A stretch of 9,353 nucleotides of DNA from Spartobacteria bacterium (lineage in GTDB: Bacteria; Verrucomicrobiota; Verrucomicrobiia; Chthoniobacterales; Chthoniobacteraceae), in the NCBI GenBank assembly GCA_025350985.1, contig JANXWU010000379.1:1-9353 (forward strand), read 5' to 3'. This document shows, piece by piece, positions 1-5,903 of this stretch. The translations under genes and the position numbers were made by a program. Numbering within the stretch: position 1 is the first letter of the stretch; every line of letters starts with the position of its first letter. The notes beneath the pieces were generated by a model. It was given only the letters and a program-made list of their open reading frames with translations, searched no databases and had not been told where the DNA came from.

Positions 1-548
1 ACGCCGCGCGCTTGCAACAGCCGCCCAATGGCGTCCACGTCGATGCGGTAGCCGGTGAGGAAATTGCACGACGCAAGTGCGACGAGCTTCGTGCGCGGAG
101 TGAGCGCGCGCTCGACGACTTCGGGCGTGATTTCGCCGAGCCGCTCCGGTTCGAGGTAGCGCACGACGACGCCGCGTTCGCGCAGGTTCATCCACGGATA
201 GACGTTCGCCGGGTAGTCGCCGCCGTAGCAAATCAGCTCGTCGCCCTCGCGCCACGGCAGGCCGTTGGCGAACAGGCTCAAGCCGAGCGAAGTCGGGCCG
301 AGGAGCGCGATTTCCTCCGCCTGCGCGCCGATGAATCGAGCCGCAGTGCGCCGCGTTTCGAGCACGTCGCGCCAGACCTCGCCGGACTCTTGATGATCCT
401 CGCACGAGCAGCGGATGTATTCGGTCATCGCGTCCGCGACGACGCGCGGGAGGACGGTCACGCCGGCGTGCGCGAGGTAGATTTTGGTTTTGCAGACGGG
501 GAAATGTTCGCGCCGCGCGGCTTCGTCGAGGACGAGGGATTCGATCAT
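1..548 (-). CDS. Class V aminotransferase-fold PLP enzyme (N-terminal part)
   Basis: Translating the minus strand from the ATG at 548 gives 182 uninterrupted residues that leave the window at its left edge, so the PLP-binding lysine and the C-terminal half are not visible. The N terminus has the layout of the cysteine desulfurase/isopenicillin-epimerase-like class V aminotransferases. YLAHAGVTVLP (24-34) resembles the usual opening strand. ALLGPTSLGLSLFANGL (81-97) fits the cofactor-phosphate helix region, DYPANVYPW (111-119) the conserved E/D-x-P-x-N-x-x-PW segment, and SCNFLTGYRIDVDAIG (160-175) the strand normally reading S-H-V-x-x-x-T-G. Substrate cannot be told from this part; cysteine desulfurase or another PLP lyase/transaminase are both possible. 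The ATG is the first start in a frame open back to 681, and no Shine-Dalgarno precedes it. A heptamer array begins two bases upstream of the ATG, and 209 bp separate the gene from nfo, so it may not share the upstream operon. Confidence 0.82.
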   Translation of the reverse strand, partial: MIESLVLDEAARREHFPVCKTKIYLAHAGVTVLPRVVADAMTEYIRCSCEDHQESGEVWRDVLETRRTAARFIGAQAEEIALLGPTSLGLSLFANGLPWREGDELICYGGDYPANVYPWMNLRERGVVVRYLEPERLGEITPEVVERALTPRTKLVALASCNFLTGYRIDVDAIGRLLQARG

Positions 549-549
549 G

Positions 550-757
<208 letters not shown>

Positions 758-780
<23 letters not shown>

Positions 781-1648
781 TGATGAGCGACCGCAGCACC
801 GCGAGATTCTCCACGTCCTCTTTCAAGTCCGCTTCCTTCGGAGTTTCGAGGACCTTGGGCACGCGGGCGAGACGCGGTTCGTTCATGATGTAACGGAACG
901 CCTCGATGCCGATCTTGCCTTTGCCGATGTGTTCGTGGCGATCGACCCGCGAGCCGAGCGCGGGCTTGGAGTCGTTCAGGTGAATCGATGCCAGCCGGTC
1001 GAGGCCGATGACGCGGTCGAAGTTTTCAAACACCGCGCGTGCTTTTTTCTCCGTCGAAATGTCGTAGCCCGCGGCAAAAATGTGCGCGGTGTCGAGGCAG
1101 ATGCAGAGGCGGTCCGGCTCGCGCGCGCGGGCGAGCAGCCACGCGAGTTGCTCGAAGGTGTGACCGAGCGACGAGCCTTGGCCGGCGGTCGCTTCGAGAG
1201 CGATGCGCGTTTTCACTTTCGGGATTTTTTTCAAAACAGCATCGAGGCCCTCGACGATGCGTTGCAATCCGGCCTCGACCCCGGTGCCCATGTGCGCGCC
1301 GGGATGCAGCACGAGCCACGGCAGTCCGAGTTGGTCGGCGCGCGTGAGTTCCTCGGCGAGCGCGCGAAGGGATTTGGCGAGAAAATCGGGATTGGTCGCG
1401 CCGAGATTGATCATGTAGCCGCTGTGCGCGAAGACGCAGCGCAGTTCGCCGCGCCGGGGATGCTCGTGCCACGCCGCGATTTCCCTCTCCGAAAACGGCG
1501 GCGCGAACCACTGCATGTTGCTCTTCACAAAAATCTGCATGGCCGTGCAGCCTGCGGAAAGCGCGCGGTCGATCGACTTGTCCACGCCGCCCGCGATGGA
1601 CATGTGCGCGCCGAGCAGTGGTTCGGAGATCGTCTTTTTCGCGCTCAT
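758..1648 (-). CDS. nfo: Endonuclease IV (AP endonuclease)
   Basis: A 296-residue protein that cleaves DNA 5' of abasic sites in base excision repair, working in the cytoplasm with three metal ions. The full ligand set is readable: H75 in FAHSGYMINLG, H115 in LVLHPGAHMG, E152 in LEATAGQGSSLG, D186 and H189 in CLDTAHIFAAGYD, H223 in SIHLNDSK, D236 and H238 in VDRHEHIGKG, and E268 in LETP. The DNA-binding opening GAHMSIAGG is at 13-21. Length is normal for the family. The ATG at 1648 was chosen because it directly precedes this conserved opening and overlaps the fmt stop as ATGA, which implies translational coupling. A longer frame reaching 1903 only reads fmt out of frame. The last residues (TGKRKP) are encoded inside the 577-780 repeat, so the natural C terminus may have been replaced by repeat sequence; no catalytic residue is affected. 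Confidence 0.96.
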
Positions 1649-2592
1649 GGCAGGCCGAGCATCGTGCCCTTGGCCACCGGATGGCCGAGCAAGAACTCGC
1701 GTGCGTTCATCCGCCTTTTGCCTTCGAGCTGCACCTCGCGCAGCAGCACGCTCCCGTCGCGGGCGGCCACGAGGATTCCGTGTTTGTCCGCGCGCAAGAC
1801 CTCGCCGGGTTGGCCGGTGTGTTTGCGGGTTTGGATGACCGAGAAAACTTTGAGTTTCCGCGCGCCGGTCTCGCCGGGAATGGTCGTGAACGCGCACGGC
1901 CACGGGTTCATCGCGCGCACGCGGCGGTCAATCGCCGGGGCGGTCGCGCTCCATTCGATCGCGCCGTTTTCACGCGTCAGTTTTTTTGAATGCGTCGCGG
2001 ACGCTGCATCTTGCGGCAGGCGCGGGGCACGGCCTTGTTTCAGCAGGGTGAGCGCTTCGGCGAGCGCTTCGGGTGCGAGTTCAGCGAGGCGGTCGTGAAG
2101 GGTGCCGCCGGTTTCACGCCGGCGAATCGCCATTTTTTTGGCGAGCAAAACATCGCCGGTGTCGAGGCCTTCATCCATCCACATCACGGTCATTCCAGTT
2201 TCCGGGTCTCCGGATTCGATCGCGGCTTGAATCGGCGCGGCACCCCGGTTCCGGGGCAGCAGCGACGCATGGAGATTCAGGCACGCGATGCGTCCCGCGC
2301 GCAAAACCGACGCGGGCAAAATCTGCCCGTAGGCCATGACGACGATGACGTCGGGCCGGAGGAAATTGAGTTGTGCCAGCGCGTGCGGGTCGCGGATTTT
2401 TGCGGGCTGAAAAATCGGCACATGATGCCGGAGCGCCAGTTCCTTGATGGGCGACGCTTTCATTTCCAGACCGCGCCCCGCGGGTTTGTCCGGCTGCGTC
2501 ACCACCGCGAGAACGTGGTGCTCGTCGGTCTGGAAGAGCCATTGGAGCGTCGGAATCCCGATGTCGCCGGTGCCGAGATAAACGATGCGCAT
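1645..2592 (-). CDS. fmt: Methionyl-tRNA formyltransferase
   Basis: A 315-residue cytoplasmic enzyme that transfers a formyl group from 10-formyl-tetrahydrofolate to Met-tRNAfMet to make the initiator tRNA. The N-terminal Rossmann-type domain starts at once (MRIVYLGTGDIGIPTL) and carries the catalytic triad N106, H108 and D144 in LNLHASLLPRNRGAAPIQ and GMTVMWMDEGLDTGD, at the same numbers as in the E. coli enzyme. The C-terminal tRNA-binding domain runs from about 205 to 315 and includes the characteristic RAMNPWPCAFT segment (227-236). Start and length fit the family, with no insertions. Only a weak purine-poor leader precedes the ATG. Its stop TGA overlaps the nfo start. The peptide deformylase gene that often partners fmt is absent; a zinc-ribbon gene lies 46 nt upstream instead. 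Confidence 0.97.
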   Translation of the reverse strand: MRIVYLGTGDIGIPTLQWLFQTDEHHVLAVVTQPDKPAGRGLEMKASPIKELALRHHVPIFQPAKIRDPHALAQLNFLRPDVIVVMAYGQILPASVLRAGRIACLNLHASLLPRNRGAAPIQAAIESGDPETGMTVMWMDEGLDTGDVLLAKKMAIRRRETGGTLHDRLAELAPEALAEALTLLKQGRAPRLPQDAASATHSKKLTRENGAIEWSATAPAIDRRVRAMNPWPCAFTTIPGETGARKLKVFSVIQTRKHTGQPGEVLRADKHGILVAARDGSVLLREVQLEGKRRMNAREFLLGHPVAKGTMLGLP

Positions 2593-2638
2593 GAAGTGAT
2601 GGAGTCAGCGGGGAATGGTCGCGACGGTGACTCCGTGC

Positions 2639-2854
2639 TCAGCCGAGCAGCGACAATCCGTCCACGCCGCCGAACTTTTCGGAAGCCGTCACTTCGCGTT
2701 CGCCGACGGATTCGCCGCAGCCGGTGCAGAGGTAATCGAAGATTTCCTTCTCCGGCAAAACGAGGAGCAGCCGCTCGCGGACCGGCATGGCGGTGGCGCA
2801 TTTTTTGCAATAAAGCGACGTGGCGCGAAAACTTTCAAACTGCGGCTTTTTCAT
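2639..2854 (-). CDS. Small zinc-ribbon protein of unknown function
   Basis: A 71-residue protein with two CxxC knuckles, CKKC at 16-19 and CTGC at 43-46, separated by 23 residues that include hydrophobic LLLVLP; this is the layout of a four-cysteine zinc ribbon. There is no signal peptide or membrane helix, so it should be cytoplasmic. The ATG at 2854 lies inside the last codons of adk, a 20-nt overlap in another frame, and the stop is 46 nt before fmt. Overlap plus paired cysteines make it a real gene rather than a chance frame. I do not recognise the family. Position between adk and fmt suggests co-expression with housekeeping functions but gives no reaction. Zinc storage, protein-protein contact or nucleic-acid binding are all open. 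Confidence 0.75.
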   Translation of the reverse strand: MKKPQFESFRATSLYCKKCATAMPVRERLLLVLPEKEIFDYLCTGCGESVGEREVTASEKFGGVDGLSLLG

Positions 2855-3431
2855 CGGCGAGAATGCTTTGCAAAATGTCGAAGGTGACCTCGATCGGCCG
2901 CTTGGTCGCGTCGATGTCCACGGTCATTTGCGGGCCGTAATAATCGAGCACTGGCTTGGATTCGTTTTCGTAGGTTTGCAGCCGGCGGCGGATCACATCG
3001 TCGTTGGCGTCGTCGAGGCGGTTGTCTTTGAGCGCGCGCTTTTTCAGGCGCGTGACCAGAGCCTGCCGGTCGGGACAGCCGAGGTGGAAAACTTTTTTTA
3101 CCACGATCAACTCCTCCATGATTTGCGCCTGATGGACGCTGCGCGGGATGCCGTCGAGCACCAGAAAATCGATGTCGGGCTTGAACGTGTGCGCGCCGAC
3201 GTAATCGCCGATGCGCGCCGCCCACAGTTTCACGGTGATCTCGTCCGGCACGAGTTCGCCCCGGCTGGAATATTCGAGAAAAGCCTGGCCGAGCGGCGTG
3301 CGCGTGTCGATGGAGCGGAACACGTCGCCGCACGCGCAATGGAAGAAGCGCGGGATGTGGCCGAGGATTTTTCCCTGCGTGCCTTTGCCGCTGCCGGGCG
3401 CGCCGAAGATGAGGTAGGTCTGGTATTTCAT
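2835..3431 (-). CDS. adk: Adenylate kinase, short (LID-less) form
   Basis: A nucleoside monophosphate kinase of 198 residues catalysing ATP + AMP to 2 ADP. The P-loop is GAPGSGKGT (10-18). The NMP-binding region HCACGDVFRS to VPDEI (31-65) follows, then the DGIPR signature (93-97, usually DGFPR) and the arginine-rich region RLDDANDDVIRRRL (138-151). The usual 30-residue LID with or without zinc cysteines is missing; the RALKDNRLDDANDD segment is a short LID, and total length agrees with short-type enzymes. ATG at 3431 was chosen because adenylate kinases begin two to seven residues before this strand. The frame stays open upstream to a TTG at 3494, which would add 21 residues of low character. 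No Shine-Dalgarno is evident before the ATG. The UMP/CMP kinase group is the main alternative for substrate. Confidence 0.9.
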   Translation of the reverse strand: MKYQTYLIFGAPGSGKGTQGKILGHIPRFFHCACGDVFRSIDTRTPLGQAFLEYSSRGELVPDEITVKLWAARIGDYVGAHTFKPDIDFLVLDGIPRSVHQAQIMEELIVVKKVFHLGCPDRQALVTRLKKRALKDNRLDDANDDVIRRRLQTYENESKPVLDYYGPQMTVDIDATKRPIEVTFDILQSILADEKAAV

Positions 3432-3441
3432 GGCGTTTGTT

Positions 3442-3494
3442 TTGGGAGAAAAACCGGCGCGCGCGGCAGTCACGATGGCGTTTGGTTTCTCCAA
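3442..3494. repeat. Imperfect inverted repeat in the adk leader
   Basis: The 94-nt gap between the glycosyltransferase stop and the adk ATG contains TTGGGAGAAAAACC (3442-3455) and GGTTTCTCCAA (3484-3494), which are imperfect complements. They could fold the adk leader into a hairpin with a loop of about 28 nt. A near-identical direct repeat ATGGCGTTTGTTTT (3430-3443) and ATGGCGTTTGGTTT (3475-3488) overlaps it, with 13 of 14 bases matching. The function is unknown and it may be a small local duplication. Confidence 0.4.
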
Positions 3495-3525
3495 GAACTA
3501 ACCGGCTGCGCCAAAAAATCCAGCA

Positions 3526-4515
3526 TCATCCCGGCGTGCGCAGCGTGCCGGTGATGGCGCGCTGGACGGCCGCGAGAGTGAGACTGGCCATCGTCTGGTC
3601 GGGTGAGGCGATGACTTGGACCAGTGCATTGGCGGGAGCCCAAACAGACGGCTGGGTCGGGCCGAAAAGTAAGACGCACGGCGCGCCCGTGCTGGCGGCG
3701 ATGTGGGAAATGCCGCTGTCGTGGCCGATGAAAAGCGCGCATCGTTCCAGCACCGCGGCGAGGTGTGGCAGCGGCAGATTTTTGGCAAAATGCACCGCGT
3801 GCCCTCGCCACGCGGACTCGAGGGCGGCGAGTTGCGCCTCGTCGGCTTCGCCCCCGCAAACCAGCAGCGTGGGTTGTACTTCGAGCGAGAAAAGCCAGTC
3901 GCCAAGCGCGCGCCAGTTTTCGAGCGGCCAGTTTTTGCGCTCGCCACCGCTGCCGGGATGCAGCGCGAACACGGGGTTGTTCGTGCCGTGCAAAAACTCG
4001 CGCGCGAAGCTGCGGTCCGCCGCCGTGGGATGCAGCGTCGCGGCGGGTTCCTCGAGAAAGAGGGCGAGCGATTGCAGCGGTCGGGCGAGTTGCCGGGCGG
4101 CGTGGGTGGAGTCGTCGAGCTTCGGCGAGCAGACGAGGAAATGCTTCACTCCGCACCGGCGCAGGTTCGTTTCAAAAAACAGGTCGGGGTCGAAGAGATA
4201 GCTGACGATTTGCTGGAAGCTGGCGAAGTATTCGATCAGCGCGGGATCGAGCTCCGCGTTCGGCACGAAGAATTGCGAGAGCGCAGCGTATTCGATCGAG
4301 CGCGCGGCGTCCGCGTAATACCGGCCTTCGGCCAGCGCGACGATGTGCCGGTAGCCGAGGATTTCCAGATGAGCATCCGGGAAATTTTTGCGCAGCAGTT
4401 TGATCGCCGGCAGCGTGAGAACGAAATCGCCAATCGCTCCGCCGCGAATGACCAGAATGCGCGGACGCGGCGGAGACGGGGTGGTTTTCAAGAGCGCGCG
4501 CTCGGCGCAATCCAC
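3526..4515 (-). CDS. Glycosyltransferase family 9 (heptosyltransferase-like)
   Basis: A 329-residue GT-B enzyme of the ADP-heptose:LPS heptosyltransferase family. The N-terminal domain has ILVIRGGAIGDFVLTLPAI (20-38), with D30 at the position of the catalytic aspartate after the glycine-rich loop. The C-terminal nucleotide-sugar domain has ALHPGSGGERKNWP (184-197) and FIGHDSGISHIAASTGAP (262-279), the second family signature. No signal peptide or membrane helix is seen, so it should be a cytoplasmic or inner-face enzyme that adds a sugar, probably heptose, to a lipid-linked acceptor. Acceptor specificity cannot be read. The start is a GTG at 4515, 13 nt after the lipoprotein stop; a TTG at 4491 would remove eight poorly conserved residues and is possible. 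It follows two envelope genes in the same direction, which agrees with a cell-surface role. Confidence 0.88.
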   Translation of the reverse strand: MDCAERALLKTTPSPPRPRILVIRGGAIGDFVLTLPAIKLLRKNFPDAHLEILGYRHIVALAEGRYYADAARSIEYAALSQFFVPNAELDPALIEYFASFQQIVSYLFDPDLFFETNLRRCGVKHFLVCSPKLDDSTHAARQLARPLQSLALFLEEPAATLHPTAADRSFAREFLHGTNNPVFALHPGSGGERKNWPLENWRALGDWLFSLEVQPTLLVCGGEADEAQLAALESAWRGHAVHFAKNLPLPHLAAVLERCALFIGHDSGISHIAASTGAPCVLLFGPTQPSVWAPANALVQVIASPDQTMASLTLAAVQRAITGTLRTPG

Positions 4516-4528
4516 CAGTCAGGGAAAA

Positions 4529-4699
4529 TCAGTAATGCGTTTGAATGCCCGGCATCATGCCCTGGCCTTCCCATTTCTCCGGGCGATTCCACGGAATGGA
4601 ACTGACACCGCCTTGTTCATTCGGCGGCTGCGTGTCGGCGCAGGAGCTGAGCAGGAGCGCGGACGCGAGGGCAAAAAATGCGAACGAAACGCGAATCAT
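4529..4699 (-). CDS. Small lipoprotein, unknown function
   Basis: A 56-residue protein starting MIRVSFAFFALASALLLSSC: a charged N terminus, a hydrophobic stretch and a lipobox LSSC with the lipidated cysteine at 20. The mature part is about 37 residues, rich in proline, glycine and tryptophan, containing PWNRPEKWEGQG. From memory, tiny lipoproteins with this type of motif occur in Verrucomicrobiota, which I cannot check here. The ATG at 4699 is preferred over an in-frame TTG at 4711 because it gives a compact signal peptide. It lies 22 nt after the coiled-coil gene and 13 nt before the glycosyltransferase, so all three are probably one transcript. It is too short to hold an enzyme; a structural envelope role is possible. 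Confidence 0.78.
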   Translation of the reverse strand: MIRVSFAFFALASALLLSSCADTQPPNEQGGVSSIPWNRPEKWEGQGMMPGIQTHY

Positions 4700-4721
4700 G
4701 GGCAGGCTCAATCGGCGAGAA

Positions 4722-5498
4722 CTACAGGTCTTTCCCGAAGATCACCTTATCGCCGGGCTGCACTTTGTATCCCCTCGACAGCGTGCCGGGAACGATGTCA
4801 GCGACTGCGGTATTCGGCTCCACCGAAGTGATTTTCGCCGCGGCCACACGGACGCCGTCGCGCAGGACGATCATCTCACCGCCCATCGCCACGCCTTTTT
4901 TGTCACCGATGTCGATGACGATGAAGTTCCAGCCTTGGTTCACGGCCATCACCGTTCCCTGAATGCCGGGCCGCTGCACTTTGTTTTCCAACTGATCGAT
5001 GCGGGTTTTTTTCGCCGCGATCTCGCCTTCCATGTTTTTGATCTTGTCCGTCGCCGCAGTGACCAGGGCCGTCTTTTCTGCTGCCGCCTTTTCCGCGTCT
5101 TCAAGCCGTTTTTGCAAACCCGGAATATCCACGGCCACGCCTCCCGCGCCTTTCATTGCAGCTTCAAGATCAGATTTGATTTTCGCCAGTTCCGCTTCCT
5201 TCGTCGTGAGCACTTCCCGCACTTGGCGTGCGTCGTTTTCGGCGGTGGACAGCTTTCCTTTCGTGTCCGTCAGGTCACGCTCTTTGGCTTCGAGATTTGT
5301 CTTCGTCGTCGCGAGTTCAGCCTGGCTCGCGGTCAGCTTTTCGGTGGTTTGGCTGAGCTGGATTTTAGTGGCGGCGAGCTGGGCGCGCGCGGTGTCGCGC
5401 TCGCCTTTTCGTTCCTCGATTTTGCCCTTGGTTAAGAATCCAAGCGCGGCGGCAGCGATCGTCAAAACAATGGCCGCGATGAGGAGGATTCTGGACAT
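4722..5498 (-). CDS. Membrane-anchored periplasmic coiled-coil protein
   Basis: A 258-residue protein of unrecognised specific family. Residues 4-22 (ILLIAAIVLTIAAAALGFL) form one membrane helix or uncleaved signal anchor. Residues 28-115 and 126-175 are rich in K, E, A, T and Q with heptad spacing typical of coiled coil, interrupted by a glycine/proline hinge GAGGVAVDIPG (117-127). Residues 178-258 form a compact beta-rich domain (GTVMAVNQGWNFIVIDIG, then ending GYKVQPGDKVIFGKDL), broadly like the small barrels at the end of MreC-type scaffold proteins. The most likely topology puts the rod and barrel in the periplasm. The start is the ATG at 5498. The leader lacks a Shine-Dalgarno and contains a stretch resembling the 16S anti-Shine-Dalgarno. 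It is the first gene of the minus-strand series, next to a lipoprotein and a glycosyltransferase, which suggests an envelope-scaffold role (inference). Confidence 0.8.
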   Translation of the reverse strand: MSRILLIAAIVLTIAAAALGFLTKGKIEERKGERDTARAQLAATKIQLSQTTEKLTASQAELATTKTNLEAKERDLTDTKGKLSTAENDARQVREVLTTKEAELAKIKSDLEAAMKGAGGVAVDIPGLQKRLEDAEKAAAEKTALVTAATDKIKNMEGEIAAKKTRIDQLENKVQRPGIQGTVMAVNQGWNFIVIDIGDKKGVAMGGEMIVLRDGVRVAAAKITSVEPNTAVADIVPGTLSRGYKVQPGDKVIFGKDL

Positions 5499-5576
5499 AG
5501 GTGGGAGTAAATCTGGGGTTACAAAGGAGGTGGCGTAGGGGTTTCCCCGCCAAAGCCGCCCTGTTGGTAGCTGCGA

Positions 5577-5606
5577 AGAATATTTGAATCAAGCGGATTT
5601 CCACAA
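5577..5606 (-). promoter_or_regulatory. Candidate sigma70-type promoter for the minus-strand series
   Basis: On the minus strand, TTGTGG (complement of 5601-5606) and TATTCT (complement of 5577-5582) are 18 bp apart. They match the -35 and -10 consensus at most positions and lie about 80 bp before the coiled-coil gene. This is the best pair I see there, but AT-rich intergenic DNA gives such matches easily. Confidence 0.3.
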
Positions 5607-5635
5607 AATCGTTTGTTTTTTCTTAGGTGGAAATC
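5596..5635. promoter_or_regulatory. Perfect 9-bp inverted repeat in the divergent promoter region
   Basis: GATTTCCAC (5596-5604) and GTGGAAATC (5627-5635) are exact complements separated by 22 bp, with arm centres about 31 bp apart, close to three helical turns. The right arm touches the -10 of the ffs promoter and the left arm overlaps the candidate minus-strand -35. This geometry would suit a dimeric DNA-binding regulator or paired half-sites acting on both directions. No regulator gene is in the window. Confidence 0.45.
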
Positions 5636-5641
5636 TATAGT
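5613..5641 (+). promoter_or_regulatory. Promoter of the SRP RNA gene
   Basis: TTGTTT (5613-5618) and TATAGT (5636-5641) are separated by exactly 17 bp. The predicted start, about 7 nt after the -10, falls at 5648, which is the first base of the closing helix of the SRP RNA. This agreement between two independent signals is good support. Confidence 0.72.
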
Positions 5642-5647
5642 CCGCCG

Positions 5648-5743
5648 CCCGTCAGGGATCATGGATGGGAAACGGATAAACCCCGCCAGGGCCGGAAGGC
5701 AGCAACGGTAGTTCGATTTCCCCTGCCGTGACTCTCTGGCGGG
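5648..5743 (+). ncRNA. ffs: Signal recognition particle RNA, small bacterial (4.5S) type
   Basis: This RNA pairs with Ffh protein to target ribosomes making membrane and secreted proteins. The diagnostic domain IV is present: GCCAGGGCCGGAAGGCAGCA (5686-5705 region), with GGAA tetraloop 5694-5697 closed by GCC/GGC and the conserved AGG/AGCA internal loop. The strands then pair outward as one long hairpin: GGGAAA 5667-5672 with TTTCCC 5717-5722, GGATCATGG 5656-5664 with CCGTGACTC 5726-5734 (one mismatch and two wobbles), and CCCGTCAG 5648-5655 with CTGGCGGG 5736-5743 (one wobble). Length of about 96 nt is that of the Alu-less small type. The promoter places the 5' end at 5648 and a T tract follows the 3' end. 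Ends are accurate to a few bases. Confidence 0.93.
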
Positions 5744-5750
5744 TTTTTTT
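5736..5750 (+). terminator. Rho-independent terminator of ffs
   Basis: CTGGCGGG (5736-5743) followed by seven T (5744-5750). The 5' partner can be the closing arm at 5648-5655 or the closer perfect complement CCCGCCAG at 5682-5689, so the RNA's own stem, or a competing 8-bp hairpin made during transcription, would end the transcript. Confidence 0.8.
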
Positions 5751-5835
5751 GTCTGAAAGTTGAAGCGGCAACTCAGGAACTCCGGTCAATTCCTGATGAC
5801 CCTCTCTTCCCGCGTTTCTGAGTTCCAGATCATCA

Positions 5836-5880
5836 TTTCCCGTTCTTTTTCCGGGAAAATTTGCGCGTTGAGTTTCCCGG
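5836..5880 (+). promoter_or_regulatory. Three alternating complementary segments ahead of the CHASE2 gene
   Basis: TTTCCCG (5836-5842), CCGGGAAA (5851-5858) and TTTCCCGG (5873-5880) occur in turn. The middle copy can pair with the first (7 bp, 9-nt loop) or the third (8 bp, 14-nt loop) but not both. As RNA this would give two exclusive hairpins ending 23 nt before the ATG at 5904; as DNA it would be three half-sites of an operator. The rest of 5751-5903 shows a 6-bp inverted repeat CAGGAA/TTCCTG (5774-5795) and no recognisable gene. Confidence 0.45.
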
Positions 5881-5896
5881 CGAATCTCTTTCTAGT
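5868..5896 (+). promoter_or_regulatory. Candidate promoter giving a near-leaderless CHASE2 mRNA
   Basis: TTGAGT (5868-5873) and TCTAGT (5891-5896) are 17 bp apart, each matching four of six consensus bases. Transcription would begin near 5903, at or one base before the ATG at 5904. The gene has no Shine-Dalgarno, which agrees with a leaderless message, but the boxes are weak. Confidence 0.3.
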
Positions 5897-5903
5897 TCGC
5901 GCG

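Noticed and set aside
1649..1903. N-terminal extension of endonuclease IV
   Set aside because: The 85 extra residues are arginine-rich out-of-frame fmt sequence, and the ATG at 1648 precedes the family's normal N terminus.
929..2940. Long plus-strand open frames over nfo and fmt (929-2098, 1990-2940)
   Set aside because: Both are antisense to genes with complete catalytic motifs, and their arginine/alanine-rich translations match nothing.
3703..4605. Plus-strand frame opposite the glycosyltransferase
   Set aside because: It is a shadow of a gene with clear GT9 signatures.
4545..5435. Plus-strand frame opposite the coiled-coil gene
   Set aside because: Its phenylalanine/arginine-rich pattern is the complement of lysine/glutamate codons of the coiled coil.
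5760..5903. Upstream extension of the CHASE2 gene from a TTG or the ATG at 5796
   Set aside because: The TTG sits 10 nt after the ffs terminator, and the added residues include the leader repeats and lack family character. The 5796 start remains a minor possibility.
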